Assembly (NCBI GenBank): GCA_963827315.1
Contig: CAWHAL010000001.1
Location: forward strand, 620,001-684,000
From: CAVXEF01 sp963827315
GTDB taxonomy: Bacteria; Planctomycetota; Phycisphaerae; Sedimentisphaerales; Anaerobacaceae
DNA: 64,000 nt
Reading direction: 5' to 3'
Both the position numbers and the translations under genes were made by a program. The notes under the pieces were generated by a model, which did not search any database, was not told the origin of the DNA, and saw only the letters and a program-made list of their open reading frames with translations. Positions 17,427-26,365 of this stretch are shown here, piece by piece (the first letter of the stretch is position 1; the number at the start of each line of letters is the position of its first letter).

Positions 17427-19052
17427 CTAATCGGCCAGTATCAGGTCGGTTGGCCTTCGCTGCGGGATGGGAAGCGGATTGCCGCACCGTATGCAGTCGA
17501 ACCTTTCAAGCCCTCGTTTTTTGCCGCAAATTGGGCATTTTATTACCGGCGTATGGTTAAGCCCCAGATAAGTCAGCAGCCCCGCTATATTGAACGCCCC
17601 GACGATAATGAGCCAGCAAATCAGCTTCGCCCAGGATGTCCTTCTCGCCCAGCCGTGCCAAAGGGCAAATGCCAGCATCACGGTGCTCAATACATAGTTA
17701 AGGGAACTATAACACGGTCGCAAGTTCGTGATTATAACGGCGTACCCCTGCATCATACCCATTCCTTCGCGGCCGAACTTATACAAGCTGTCGCCAAACA
17801 GAGACCACAGCAAATCGAATACCGGCGGCGATGCCTCGCTTACCCACCTCATAATTGTTTCCCTGTGGTCTGGTGGATACGGTGCCTCCCAGACAGGTTT
17901 TGTCCAGTCGAAGCGGCTGAGAAGTTCCAGCTTGCTGTCGTCTATGACTTTGTAAAGCTGCAGTGATTGCGGTTGTGGCTTGCTGTTATATTCACGCTTA
18001 TACTGTTCCAGGAGCTTATACGATGCCGGCGGGTTGAAGTGCCCTTCATGATACTTCAAAAACAAAGCATTGCTGGTGGCTGTGAAATCCACTTTAGACG
18101 CCCAATACCCAAACGTCCGCTTTGACCGCATTTGCTCAGGCAGCTCCACTGTGAGTATCTGGTTTGGCTCGCGCATTATCAGATGGTGCTTGTGGTCGGC
18201 TGTTTGGCAGTCAATCAATGGTCGATACTGAATATCGGAAATATCCCGGTCTTTGGGATTCGTCGGCCTCCACTGATGCCACCGTATAGATTCGATATCG
18301 GACTTGTCCGACGAAGCCTCGGCGAAGGCGGATTGGCTGCTGTCGAAAACCGTTTCGACTTTACGGCCGCGGAAATCAATCTGATAAAGCCGTCGTTTTG
18401 TCTGCCACAGCATCACGATGGAGGATGGATTTTCGTCCGTCCACGACGTGAAGCCCTTAAATTCGCCAAGCGGCTGTGCCTGTGCCCTCGAGTTGACAAA
18501 ACCATCAGCCCCCAGATAACCTATCAAACCACCTTCAACCTTATACCCCACAAACACATTGCCTTCAAAGTCGTATCGCCAGACCTCCTTAACTTCTCCC
18601 CCGACCCTGACAGGCACCTCCAAAACGCCTGATAACTTAGGAATCAACGAGAACATACCTCTCATCTGTTGCTCGCCAAAAAACTCTGCGTACTCTCGCG
18701 GCGATGACCCCCAGTCGAGATACTTAAATGGCTGTTCCTTGCGAATCCCCTGCCACAGAACGTTGCCGTTTACATCTGTGATTTCCTCTTTCGTGTAATC
18801 GCCGTTATCTTGTGTATCTATCCTGCGCACAAGATGCATCGTTCCATCTGGAAGGAAAGGTTTGTCTGCTTTATGAATCCTCCATTGCTGGTCATCAGGG
18901 AATTTGGGGGGCGATGGCTTTTTGTACATATACAGCCACACCAACTCTGTCACAAGAAACTGCGCAAAGAACACAATAAACATAATCAAAATCAGCGTGA
19001 TAACGGCCACTATCGGTCGAGTAACGTATTCTAAAACGTTTCTTTTCTCCAT
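17427..19052 (-). CDS. Membrane protein with C-terminal zinc ribbon, partner of the ABC transporter
   Basis: The 541-residue product has one N-terminal membrane helix (residues ~15-40, VAVITLILIMFIVFFAQF), a long extracytoplasmic region, and about two more helices near residues 440-495. A C-terminal four-cysteine zinc ribbon follows (CPICG ... CIRCG). It is the last gene of the GntR-ABC operon, 16 bases after the permease. I know no specific family. Residues ~245-256 (SAFAEASSDKS) come from a mini-element inserted in frame. Confidence 0.65.
   Translation of the reverse strand: MEKRNVLEYVTRPIVAVITLILIMFIVFFAQFLVTELVWLYMYKKPSPPKFPDDQQWRIHKADKPFLPDGTMHLVRRIDTQDNGDYTKEEITDVNGNVLWQGIRKEQPFKYLDWGSSPREYAEFFGEQQMRGMFSLIPKLSGVLEVPVRVGGEVKEVWRYDFEGNVFVGYKVEGGLIGYLGADGFVNSRAQAQPLGEFKGFTSWTDENPSSIVMLWQTKRRLYQIDFRGRKVETVFDSSQSAFAEASSDKSDIESIRWHQWRPTNPKDRDISDIQYRPLIDCQTADHKHHLIMREPNQILTVELPEQMRSKRTFGYWASKVDFTATSNALFLKYHEGHFNPPASYKLLEQYKREYNSKPQPQSLQLYKVIDDSKLELLSRFDWTKPVWEAPYPPDHRETIMRWVSEASPPVFDLLWSLFGDSLYKFGREGMGMMQGYAVIITNLRPCYSSLNYVLSTVMLAFALWHGWARRTSWAKLICWLIIVGAFNIAGLLTYLGLNHTPVIKCPICGKKRGLERFDCIRCGNPLPIPQRRPTDLILAD
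18302..18336. repeat. Mini-element inserted in frame in a coding region
   Basis: On the minus strand, CCTTCGCCGAGGCTTCGTCG and the next seven bases are flanked by TCCG on both sides, a possible 4-bp target duplication. It encodes AFAEASSDK within the 541-residue protein and keeps the frame. Confidence 0.5.
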
Positions 19053-19068
19053 TTTTGGGTCCCCTTTA

Positions 19069-19758
19069 CTAAAATTCCCTCTTCAGAAACGTCTCCCACA
19101 TCAAATAGAGCAAAACAACAACAGCAATTGCCAGCGTGCCAAAACTCCATCCAAGTGTCCACTGCACCGTAAAGGTAACGAGCATCCAGAGTGCAAAACC
19201 GAGTCCCATCACCTTAGTTGTATACCACTTGGCTTTACTCAGACCCGTAAGGCCGGCCCCCAGATAAAACATAAGCCCAATACCCACTGTCAGCCAACCC
19301 TCAATGAAGTGCCGTTTAGACGGGGGTACCAGCAGGCAATCGGGCAAATTAGCACGCCAGTACAGATAGCTCCAAACCAGACCGATAGCTGCGATGAGTG
19401 ATATAAGACCTGCGCATATTTTGGTCGCCAGTATCGTTGTCCTCCGAGTTGAACGATGTAAAGTGAAACCCCACGTCCCCTTAAAGTCGGCAACCCAGAA
19501 TTGGCGCACACCAAGCGCAAGTCCAAGCCCTACAGCCAAGATAAATACCAATCCACCAACATCACCAATCGGATACTTTACGAAGTCGTAGCCATAAACT
19601 TCCGAATAACGCTCGAAAACCCGATACTGATACTCTAACCGGTACTCTGGGCCAGGCCGAAGCATAAGACTGCCGAAAATCAGCAAAAGTGCCGCCGCCG
19701 AAACCGCCCACGGCAGGCATTCACGAAGCTCTTTTTTCAGTAACGCCAGGAATCTCAT
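19069..19758 (-). CDS. ABC transporter permease-like membrane protein
   Basis: The 229-residue protein has six predicted membrane helices, including LLLIFGSLML, VFILAVGLGLALGV and LAIAVVVLLYLMW. It starts two bases after the ATPase stop and so is probably its membrane partner, in a YtrBCD-like or ABC-2-like exporter. The substrate is unknown. Confidence 0.7.
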   Translation of the reverse strand: MRFLALLKKELRECLPWAVSAAALLLIFGSLMLRPGPEYRLEYQYRVFERYSEVYGYDFVKYPIGDVGGLVFILAVGLGLALGVRQFWVADFKGTWGFTLHRSTRRTTILATKICAGLISLIAAIGLVWSYLYWRANLPDCLLVPPSKRHFIEGWLTVGIGLMFYLGAGLTGLSKAKWYTTKVMGLGFALWMLVTFTVQWTLGWSFGTLAIAVVVLLYLMWETFLKREF

Positions 19759-19759
19759 A

Positions 19760-20683
19760 TTAGATTTCCTCCCATCTGAATGGTTTTGTTTGGCCGGCCG
19801 GTGCGGTATATTCGATGAACTGGTCTTCGAGATTCATATTCACTGCCTGATAGTCCAAAACTCCTGCTGAGGCTGACCATTCGGCAATTTTTTCATCCGT
19901 AGTGCCGACCAAAACCAGCTCAAGTTCCTTTTCACTGGTTTTACAGTGCAGCAGTCCATCGATATCAACTTTTGTGGGCGGTGGCTGGCTAAAAACAAGT
20001 TTGACCTTCTTAACTGCACATCTGAATTGTTCCTGCGAGCAGTCGGCTCTTATGACTCCTTTGTCAATGACCAGGATTCTGTCGGCAACACGCTCGACGT
20101 CGCCGAGGATATGGCTTGAGAAAAAGATGGTTCTGCCCTGGTGCATAATAAGCTGAATCATTCCCTGGAGGAACTGCCGCCTTATCGCAGCGTCAAGCCC
20201 CAGTGTTGGGTCGTCCATTATCAGAAGCTCCGGATTTGGGGCCAGGGCAAGTGCCAATGAAACCTGTGCCCGCTCGCCGGTTGAAAGGTTCTTTATCTTT
20301 TGTTTTCTCGACAGTCCGAAGTATTCAATCATATCCCCGAAGAATCCCTCATCCCACTGGCCGGGGAAAAACGTGCTCTGGAATTTCGCTGCCTCGGCGA
20401 TTGTCATCCAGCGAATCAGCCGATGACCCTCGGATACGTAGCCGATTCGCTGACGAATCGCCGGTGTCAGATTCCGAGAGTCGCACCCGAGCAGACTTGA
20501 CGAGCCGGCGGTCGGTTTCAAAAAACCGAGCATAATCTTTATTGCTGTTGTTTTGCCTGAGCCGTTTCTGCCGACGAAGCCGCAGATGCATCCTCGCGGG
20601 ATTTTTACTGTCATATTGTCCAGCGCCAGTGTGCTGCCGTAATATTTGGTAAGTCCCTGTGTTTCCAAAACCATATCAGTCAT
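19760..20683 (-). CDS. ABC transporter ATP-binding protein (YtrB-like)
   Basis: The 307-residue ATPase shows Walker A GRNGSGKTT, signature NLSTGERAQVSLALAL, Walker B LLIMDDPTLGLD and the H-loop SSHILGD. A ~90-residue C-terminal extension is typical of ABC-2 type exporters. It overlaps the regulator gene by eight bases. Confidence 0.85.
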   Translation of the reverse strand: MTDMVLETQGLTKYYGSTLALDNMTVKIPRGCICGFVGRNGSGKTTAIKIMLGFLKPTAGSSSLLGCDSRNLTPAIRQRIGYVSEGHRLIRWMTIAEAAKFQSTFFPGQWDEGFFGDMIEYFGLSRKQKIKNLSTGERAQVSLALALAPNPELLIMDDPTLGLDAAIRRQFLQGMIQLIMHQGRTIFFSSHILGDVERVADRILVIDKGVIRADCSQEQFRCAVKKVKLVFSQPPPTKVDIDGLLHCKTSEKELELVLVGTTDEKIAEWSASAGVLDYQAVNMNLEDQFIEYTAPAGQTKPFRWEEI

Positions 20684-21092
20684 TTTTTCCTCTTTTCTGC
20701 TTTCCGGTTTTTGTAAATTTTGTCAGTCGGCTTTTGAACATCGAGATTACCTCTTCGGGCCCCAGGCCTAAGTTTAGCGAACGTGCGATGAGCGTGTCCA
20801 TTCGCTCGGCAAGAATATTAACGTCGGTTGCGTCTTTGCTTCGCAGCTTCGGGTCGGCGGCAAAGGTTCCTGAGCCGGTCTTTGTGGTGACTAATCCGCT
20901 TTGCTCGAGAATTGTATATGCGCGTGCGACCGTGTTGGGGTTTATGACAAGCTCAGAAGCAAGCTTTCTAACGGCTGGCAATTTGTCGCCTGCGACAAGC
21001 TGACCTTTGGCCATCGCCTCGCCGACCTGTTCGACAATCTGCACGTAGATAGGCTCGTCAGAACCGGGCGTTATTTGTATCCAAAGTGCCAT
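20676..21092 (-). CDS. GntR-family regulator, YtrA type
   Basis: The 138-residue protein has a winged helix-turn-helix (GDKLPAVRKLASELVINPNTV) and only a short C-terminal helical tail, the hallmark of the YtrA subfamily. These regulators usually repress the ABC transporter operon they begin, as the layout here suggests. A repeat-like operator candidate lies at 21171-21189. Confidence 0.85.
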   Translation of the reverse strand: MALWIQITPGSDEPIYVQIVEQVGEAMAKGQLVAGDKLPAVRKLASELVINPNTVARAYTILEQSGLVTTKTGSGTFAADPKLRSKDATDVNILAERMDTLIARSLNLGLGPEEVISMFKSRLTKFTKTGKQKRGKND

Positions 21093-21111
21093 TGGAACCT
21101 ACTTTCCATTT

Positions 21112-21129
21112 TATCCGCTTGTGGCGGAT
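21112..21129. repeat. Palindromic mini-element TATCCGCTTGTGGCGGAT
   Basis: Slightly degenerate copy of the TCCGCC-N3-GGCGGA element in the leader of the GntR operon. Confidence 0.7.
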
Positions 21130-21170
21130 TGTTTATCTCACAGCTGCTTATCATTTCTGTCGGCAAAGGT

Positions 21171-21218
21171 GTATTAGTATCATTAGTACATTATGTATTA
21201 TTTGCCGAGATGATGCAA
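21171..21218 (-). promoter_or_regulatory. Predicted promoter and operator of the GntR-ABC operon
   Basis: On the minus strand TTGCAT (21213-21218), a 17-base spacer and CATAAT (21190-21195) form a plausible promoter. Immediately downstream, GTACTAATGATACTAATAC (21171-21189) is an internally repeated motif in the right place for an autoregulatory operator. Confidence 0.45.
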
Positions 21219-21351
21219 GAGTATTTTGCAAAAAATTAGGAATTTTTTGAGATTTTTTCGGGGGCGATTAGGGGTAGTTTGAAAACGTTCGTAACCATTT
21301 ATGCCGCAAGGAGATACGCTATAGTTAAGCGTTAATGAGCGGAGGAGTACG

Positions 21352-21411
21352 ATGAGTGAATGCGGTCATGTATCCACACATCTACGCATCTACTCATCAT
21401 TGCCCTGCTGA
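21352..21411 (+). CDS. Possible 19-codon ORF, doubtful
   Basis: ATG preceded by GCGGAGGAG at good spacing opens a 19-residue frame that ends over the tilS stop. The coding part (CATCTACGCATCTACTCATCA-like) resembles low-complexity repeat DNA, so this may be chance. It is listed because the ribosome site is strong. Confidence 0.15.
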   Translation: MSECGHVSTHLRIYSSLPC

Positions 21412-22869
21412 GGTGGCGTCGGTTATTTGCAGTTGAAGGATCCGTAGAGTTTCGCTGCTGATTTTTGCCTTTTCGCTTATTCTGATAGGCCGGAGCCATA
21501 TTATTTTTTCACTGTCGGCGATAACGAGCATTTTCTGGCGCAATTGCTGTGGTATTTTTGCAGCCGTTACGAATTTGCCAAGTTTTTTTTCGCCCGCAAG
21601 TCCCAATGGCCAGAATCTGTCACCGGCCCTTCGGGAACGAACTGTCAAAGGGAGTTTCAACTTATCGAAATCGAATCGTTCGATGGATTTATTCTTCTCT
21701 GCCTTGAATTTTTTGATATCAGAATCGTTGGCCTCGGAAACGATTGCATCTATCAGATAATTGCCGAATCTCGTCTTTCCCGGAATCTTCAGCGAGACAG
21801 CCCCCTTGATATGCTCGGCTGTTGTGGTCTTTCTTTCAGCTTGTCTGCCGTTTGTCTGGCGGAGACGCTCAAAAATCAATGCTCCGTATTCGTGCTGGAC
21901 TATAAATCCGAGGGGAAGTTCGAGTTTTCTGCCGCTGATATTTTGCTTTGCTAATCGCAGTATCTTTTCGTAATGTTGCTGGGTTAGATTTCTTTCACTG
22001 CTGCCGAGTGAGGTTAGACCTTTGCGGACAAGCTCAATCTTTACCGGCTCCGGCTGATTCGAAAAAATTTCCAGGTCGAACTTTATTTTATCACCGTAGC
22101 ACTCGGCAAGTTCCGGCCAGGCCTTTTCTGCTGCTTCGCAGACCAAATCGTGAAATCGCTTGGCTGATTGTGACAGGCGGAATAATTGTTCGACAATACT
22201 ATTTTTGCATTCCTGCTGCAGAGCCGGCATCAGCCGATGCCGGATGAAGTTACGCCTGTAGGTACACTGATAGTTTGTGTGGTCGACACGCCATTTCAGG
22301 TTCCGCTTATTCAGATACTGAAGAATTTCATCTCTGCTGACGCACAGCAGGGGCCTTACGAATCTGATGTTCTCGGCAAAAACTCGTGTAGGCCAAATCC
22401 CGCCGAGTCCGCGGAAGCCTGTCCCCCGGGCCAGCCGGTGCAGAATGGTTTCAGCATTGTCATTTTTATGGTGGCCCGTTGCTATGCAGTTGCAGTTGCC
22501 GGCCTTTGCGATATCGAGCAGGCTTTTCAGCCGTAACTGTCGGGCTGCGGTTTCAATTGACAGTTTATTTTTGTGGGCAAAGCCTCGCACATCAATCCGC
22601 CGCGTCTCTACCGGCACATTTAGGCGCCGGGCTTCTTCGATAACAAATTTTTCGTCTGCGTCGGCTTCCGCCCCTCGTAGTTGATGGTTTATGTGTGCGC
22701 AGACAAAATTACCTTCGAAAAGCCCTTCAGTTTTTAGCGACTGAATCGTGTGCAGAAGGGCAATTGAGTCCGCTCCGCCGGAAACTGCCAGTAAGATTTT
22801 GTCTCCAGAGCAAAAGAGCCCATTTTTTTTCGCAAAGCCGGCTATGTTTTTCTCAAATCTTGTTAACAT
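21397..22869 (-). CDS. tilS: tRNA(Ile)-lysidine synthetase
   Basis: Converts C34 of tRNA-Ile(CAU) to lysidine so that it reads AUA; essential in most bacteria. The 490-residue protein has the PP-loop AVSGGADSIALLHTI (residues ~28-42), HINHQLRGAEADADE, GHHKNDNAETILHRLARGTG and the C-terminal TilS domain with VRSRRAGDRFWPLG. Confidence 0.95.
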   Translation of the reverse strand: MLTRFEKNIAGFAKKNGLFCSGDKILLAVSGGADSIALLHTIQSLKTEGLFEGNFVCAHINHQLRGAEADADEKFVIEEARRLNVPVETRRIDVRGFAHKNKLSIETAARQLRLKSLLDIAKAGNCNCIATGHHKNDNAETILHRLARGTGFRGLGGIWPTRVFAENIRFVRPLLCVSRDEILQYLNKRNLKWRVDHTNYQCTYRRNFIRHRLMPALQQECKNSIVEQLFRLSQSAKRFHDLVCEAAEKAWPELAECYGDKIKFDLEIFSNQPEPVKIELVRKGLTSLGSSERNLTQQHYEKILRLAKQNISGRKLELPLGFIVQHEYGALIFERLRQTNGRQAERKTTTAEHIKGAVSLKIPGKTRFGNYLIDAIVSEANDSDIKKFKAEKNKSIERFDFDKLKLPLTVRSRRAGDRFWPLGLAGEKKLGKFVTAAKIPQQLRQKMLVIADSEKIIWLRPIRISEKAKISSETLRILQLQITDATSAGQ

Positions 22870-22881
22870 CCTTCATACTTG

Positions 22882-22928
22882 TACGCCTGTGGCGTATAAA
22901 AAACGGGCCTGACGTTTAGCCAGACCCG
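22882..22928 (-). terminator. Terminator of the lipoprotein gene, abutting a palindromic mini-element
   Basis: On the minus strand CGGGTCTG / CAGGCCCG forms an eight-pair stem (22904-22928), followed by TTTTTTAT. The T-run then runs into TACGCC-TGT-GGCGTA (22882-22896), a copy of the mini-element. Confidence 0.75.
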
Positions 22929-22988
22929 AAACCATAACTAAGAAATTTTTTCGCGAAGTTTTGTAAATTTTACCTGTCGTTAGTTGCT

Positions 22989-23765
22989 CTATTCGCTTTT
23001 GCTTAGTATCGCAATTCGTTCTTCGACAAATTTTTTCTCGTCCTCGGTCAGACCGCCTTTTTTGATGGCCTTTTGGTAAAGCTCGAGGGCTTCACCTCTG
23101 CGCGACAGATGCTGGTCGAGGATATATGCTGCCTTGAACTCGGCCAGGTACGGCGTCTGCGGGTCCCATTGATACGTCCTCTGGTAGTATAGCAGGGCTA
23201 TCGTATAATCCTTGAAGTGTTCATGGATACCGGCGGCCCTGAATACAGCGTCATCTATCTTGTCACTTGTGGGGTATCTTTTTATCACTTCATTGTATTT
23301 CCCCAGCGCTACCCGCAACTGGTCGTCATCGATAATGATAATAAATCTTTTTGCCAGCTTTTCTCGTCGCACTGCATCGTCATACAGATAGTTCGCCATC
23401 TCGATGGAGGCCGTGGGTTTTAGATTTGGCCCGGCGACACTCGCCTCAATGATATAGTGGTATTGTCGCGTCTTGTCGAGCGTTTTGAGTTCTTTTTGGG
23501 CCCAGGCCAGCTTCATATCGTTGCCGGTATTGGTGTAGTGGTCTACGAGCGCTTTAAGAGTTCGGCGATACGCCTCGCGGTTAGTCGCGACCTGTTCGAT
23601 AATATCGGTTTCAGCCGGCGTCTGGGGCTGGATTACTGGAGCGGGTGCGAGCAACTTTTTTTCGCCTTGGGGTACAACTTTGCCTTGCCCGCTGTCGGGG
23701 CCGTAACAGCCGACCAGCACCTGCAGGGAAACTATAAGTACTACGGTCAGAATTGTTCTTGCCAT
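22989..23765 (-). CDS. Lipoprotein with TPR-like helical repeats
   Basis: The 258-residue product has a signal peptide with lipobox LVGC (cysteine at residue 19), a proline-rich linker and a helical C-terminal region. That region contains TPR-like units (ALGKYNEVIKRYP, ALLYYQRTYQWDP, ALELYQKAIKKGG), similar in style to BamD/YfiO outer-membrane assembly lipoproteins. Length and repeats fit a periplasmic scaffold; the exact role is unknown. Its promoter is at 23868-23895. Confidence 0.65.
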   Translation of the reverse strand: MARTILTVVLIVSLQVLVGCYGPDSGQGKVVPQGEKKLLAPAPVIQPQTPAETDIIEQVATNREAYRRTLKALVDHYTNTGNDMKLAWAQKELKTLDKTRQYHYIIEASVAGPNLKPTASIEMANYLYDDAVRREKLAKRFIIIIDDDQLRVALGKYNEVIKRYPTSDKIDDAVFRAAGIHEHFKDYTIALLYYQRTYQWDPQTPYLAEFKAAYILDQHLSRRGEALELYQKAIKKGGLTEDEKKFVEERIAILSKSE

Positions 23766-23867
23766 AATGGCCTCCTTTCAACCAACGCAGAATACTTTAG
23801 TGACTTAAAAACACCTTCACAACCCGCCGCTGAAAACTGCGAGTCGTAAGTCTCTGCGGACGTGTGT

Positions 23868-23895
23868 ATTATCCCTCACATGCCGCAGCGGTCAA
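23868..23895 (-). promoter_or_regulatory. Predicted sigma70-type promoter of the TPR lipoprotein gene
   Basis: On the minus strand TTGACC, a 16-base spacer, then GATAAT, giving a leader of about 95 bases. Confidence 0.6.
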
Positions 23896-24039
23896 TTATC
23901 AATTAAAATACCATCTCGTCAAGTGCAAACATTCAAAAAAATGGGCTTGGCGCTTTGGCGTGATTATGCTATCGGTGTAATAGCGAAGCACAGCTATCGG
24001 GGAATTTCAGTTCCAGACTCTGAAAAAGGAGCTTGTATT

Positions 24040-25035
24040 ATGTCCGAGAGTTATGACTGTATTGTGGTTGGTGCCGGACCAGCTGGGCTTGGCGCTGGTC
24101 TTTATACCTCACGCGACAGGTTCAGAACATTGATACTCGAAAAATTCTCACCTGGCGGCCAAATCAGCACCACCGACAAAATCGAAAACTACCCCGGCAT
24201 CGAACAAATTGACGGCCCGGGCCTGATTGAAAAAATGAAAAAGCAGGTCGCCAGTTTCGGCGCGGAAATAAAGACCGGTTCCGAGGTCACAAAACTTCAG
24301 AAACGCCGCGACGGCGGTGTCGCTGTCTTTTGTGATGCTGAGCAGTATATCGCAAGGGTTGTTATTCTCGCACCCGGAAGCAGTTACCGAAAACTCGGCG
24401 TCCCGGGCGAAGAGGAATTCCACAGCGCCGGTGCCGGTGTCAGCTATTGTGGAACCTGTGATGCGCCGTTTTTTAAGGGTAAGCGAGTTGTCGCTGTTGG
24501 CGGCGGTAATACCGCCCTCGAAGAGACGCTGCACCTGACAAAGTATGCCGATAAAGTCACACTGATACACCGCAGGGATGAATTCAGAGCGACCAGAGTG
24601 GTGGTCGAGGAGCTTTTGAAAAAAGTCAATGAGCGCGATTCTAACCTGACTGCAAAGTACAACACCGTGGCAACCGCTATACGGGGCAAAGACAAAGTCC
24701 AGTCCATTACGCTCAAAAACCTTAAAACCGGCCAGGAGCAGAATTATCCCTGCGACGGCATATTTATATTTATTGGTATGGTGCCGAATACCGGCTTTCT
24801 GAAGGGTTTTGTAGAGTTGGCCGAAAACGGATTCATCAGGTGCGACTGCGGCTATCTTCGGACAAGTGTTCCGGGCGTGTTCGTTGCAGGTGATTGTCGG
24901 ATAGGCGCAGCTATGCAGCTGGCAACAGCCGTTGCCGACGGCGTTACAGCCGCTATGATGCTAAGGCACTATTTCAGAGACCCGAAATGGTGGAACGAGC
25001 CCGTCAGTGGTTTGCTTCAACCGGGGAGCTGGTAG
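24040..25035 (+). CDS. trxB: Thioredoxin reductase
   Basis: NADPH-dependent flavoenzyme that reduces thioredoxin. The 331-residue protein has the FAD-binding VVGAGPAGLGAGLYTSR, the redox pair CGTC in SYCGTCDAPFF, the NADPH-binding AVGGGNTALEE and the C-terminal FAD site GVFVAGDCR. The start at 24040 is chosen for AAGGAG upstream; the longer frame has 39 unrelated residues. It is convergent with trxA, so the redox pair sits side by side. Confidence 0.93.
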   Translation: MSESYDCIVVGAGPAGLGAGLYTSRDRFRTLILEKFSPGGQISTTDKIENYPGIEQIDGPGLIEKMKKQVASFGAEIKTGSEVTKLQKRRDGGVAVFCDAEQYIARVVILAPGSSYRKLGVPGEEEFHSAGAGVSYCGTCDAPFFKGKRVVAVGGGNTALEETLHLTKYADKVTLIHRRDEFRATRVVVEELLKKVNERDSNLTAKYNTVATAIRGKDKVQSITLKNLKTGQEQNYPCDGIFIFIGMVPNTGFLKGFVELAENGFIRCDCGYLRTSVPGVFVAGDCRIGAAMQLATAVADGVTAAMMLRHYFRDPKWWNEPVSGLLQPGSW

Positions 25036-25064
25036 AGCAGTTGATACCAAAATTAAGTCGGCGG

Positions 25065-25391
25065 TTAGAGTAATTTGTTGATGGCGGCAGTGAGGTCTTT
25101 TTTGCTGGTTAAGCCGACCCATTTCTTCTGCACCTGTCCGTCTTTGAACAGGATAGTCGTTGGTATTGCGTTTATCCCGAACTCGATAGCGCTGTCGCGG
25201 GCCTCGTCGGTATTGAGTTTGCAGATTTTTGCTTTACCTGAGTATTCATTCGCAATTTCCTCGATGATAGGCGCCAGCATCTTGCACGGCCCGCACCAAG
25301 GCGCCCAGAAATCCACGAGAACAGGTATATCAGAGTTGTGAACAACTTCGTCAAAAGATGCGTCGGTCAGCTCAATTGCATTTCCAGCCAT
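25065..25391 (-). CDS. trxA: Thioredoxin
   Basis: Small redox protein (108 residues) with the active site FWAPWCGPCK and the cis-proline region NAIPTTILFKDG. General protein disulfide reductase in the cytoplasm and the likely partner of the neighbouring TrxB. Confidence 0.96.
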   Translation of the reverse strand: MAGNAIELTDASFDEVVHNSDIPVLVDFWAPWCGPCKMLAPIIEEIANEYSGKAKICKLNTDEARDSAIEFGINAIPTTILFKDGQVQKKWVGLTSKKDLTAAINKLL

Positions 25392-25431
25392 TATCCTTAC
25401 CTTTCCAAAGCAGCGATTGAGAAGCGAAGGT

Positions 25432-25460
25432 ATTCTATCTATGAAACCCCCCTATGTCAA
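25432..25460 (-). promoter_or_regulatory. Predicted sigma70-type promoter of trxA
   Basis: On the minus strand a consensus TTGACA, a 17-base spacer and TAGAAT. It overlaps the last codons of scpA, so trxA can be expressed independently. Confidence 0.75.
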
Positions 25461-26363
25461 ACCCGAATTTGTATTTTTCTGTTCTTGGGGCAAAAGTTCG
25501 GTTTTTTTCTCGGCCGGCAGCTCGGCGATTGGCACAGGCGGCTGCTTTTGTTGCTGGGTTTGGGCAGCCCCCCGCACATTATCGGCTTCAGCGGAGGCAA
25601 GGATTGCTTTTTGGACAGCCTGTTCAGCCGGTTCATCGGTCAGTGCCCGCAGATAAAGCTGCTCGGATGTCCCGGACTGCTCAACCGTTACCAGCGTTTC
25701 TCGAACCAGTTCAAGAATTGCCAAAAATAGTCCCACCATTACCACCCGATTCTCGCTGGATTCGAAGATTCGTTCAAACTTTGTCACACCTTCGGTTTGA
25801 AGCCGATGCAGAATCTCTATCTGATACAGGTCGATGGGGGTCTCATCGGTAATATGACTTATGTCAATATTTATGCTGGTGGCCTTCATAATAGAGTCAA
25901 AGGCCTCCAGCAGGTCCCATACGCTGACCTGTTCAATGTCGACCGCAGGCTCGGCGTTTGGTTTAAGCTGTTCTATGATGGTGGCAGGCCGCGAGAAGCG
26001 ATGACTCGCATCTTCAGCGGCGTCGCCCAGCAGATTGGCGGCATCCTTGAACTTCTTGTACTCCAGAAGCTGGCGGATAAGTTCCGCACGCGGGTCAGCC
26101 AGCTCGTCAGCCTGGAGTTGGTCGAGTTCAGCTCTGGGCAGCAGCATTGCTGATTTTATTTGCATCAGTGTCGCCGCCATTACCAGAAAGTCGCCCGCCA
26201 GGTCAATGTCAAGGCTCTTGAGTATCTCGATGTAACGGATGTACTGGTCGGTTATCTTGGCGATGGGGATGTCATAGATATCCACTTCTTCTTTGCGGAC
26301 AAGGTATAGCAGCAGGTCCATCGGCCCGGCGAATATCTCAAGATTTACACGATAGTCAGCCAC
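25452..26363 (-). CDS. scpA: Segregation and condensation protein A
   Basis: Kleisin subunit of the SMC-ScpAB condensin complex. The 303-residue protein starts with the family signature FAGPMDLLLYLVRKEEVDIYDI and has the C-terminal winged-helix segment. A low-complexity tail rich in Q, P and K follows from ~residue 265. It lies two bases behind trpS. No scpB is seen in the window. Confidence 0.93.
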   Translation of the reverse strand: MADYRVNLEIFAGPMDLLLYLVRKEEVDIYDIPIAKITDQYIRYIEILKSLDIDLAGDFLVMAATLMQIKSAMLLPRAELDQLQADELADPRAELIRQLLEYKKFKDAANLLGDAAEDASHRFSRPATIIEQLKPNAEPAVDIEQVSVWDLLEAFDSIMKATSINIDISHITDETPIDLYQIEILHRLQTEGVTKFERIFESSENRVVMVGLFLAILELVRETLVTVEQSGTSEQLYLRALTDEPAEQAVQKAILASAEADNVRGAAQTQQQKQPPVPIAELPAEKKTELLPQEQKNTNSGLT

Positions 26364-26365
26364 GC

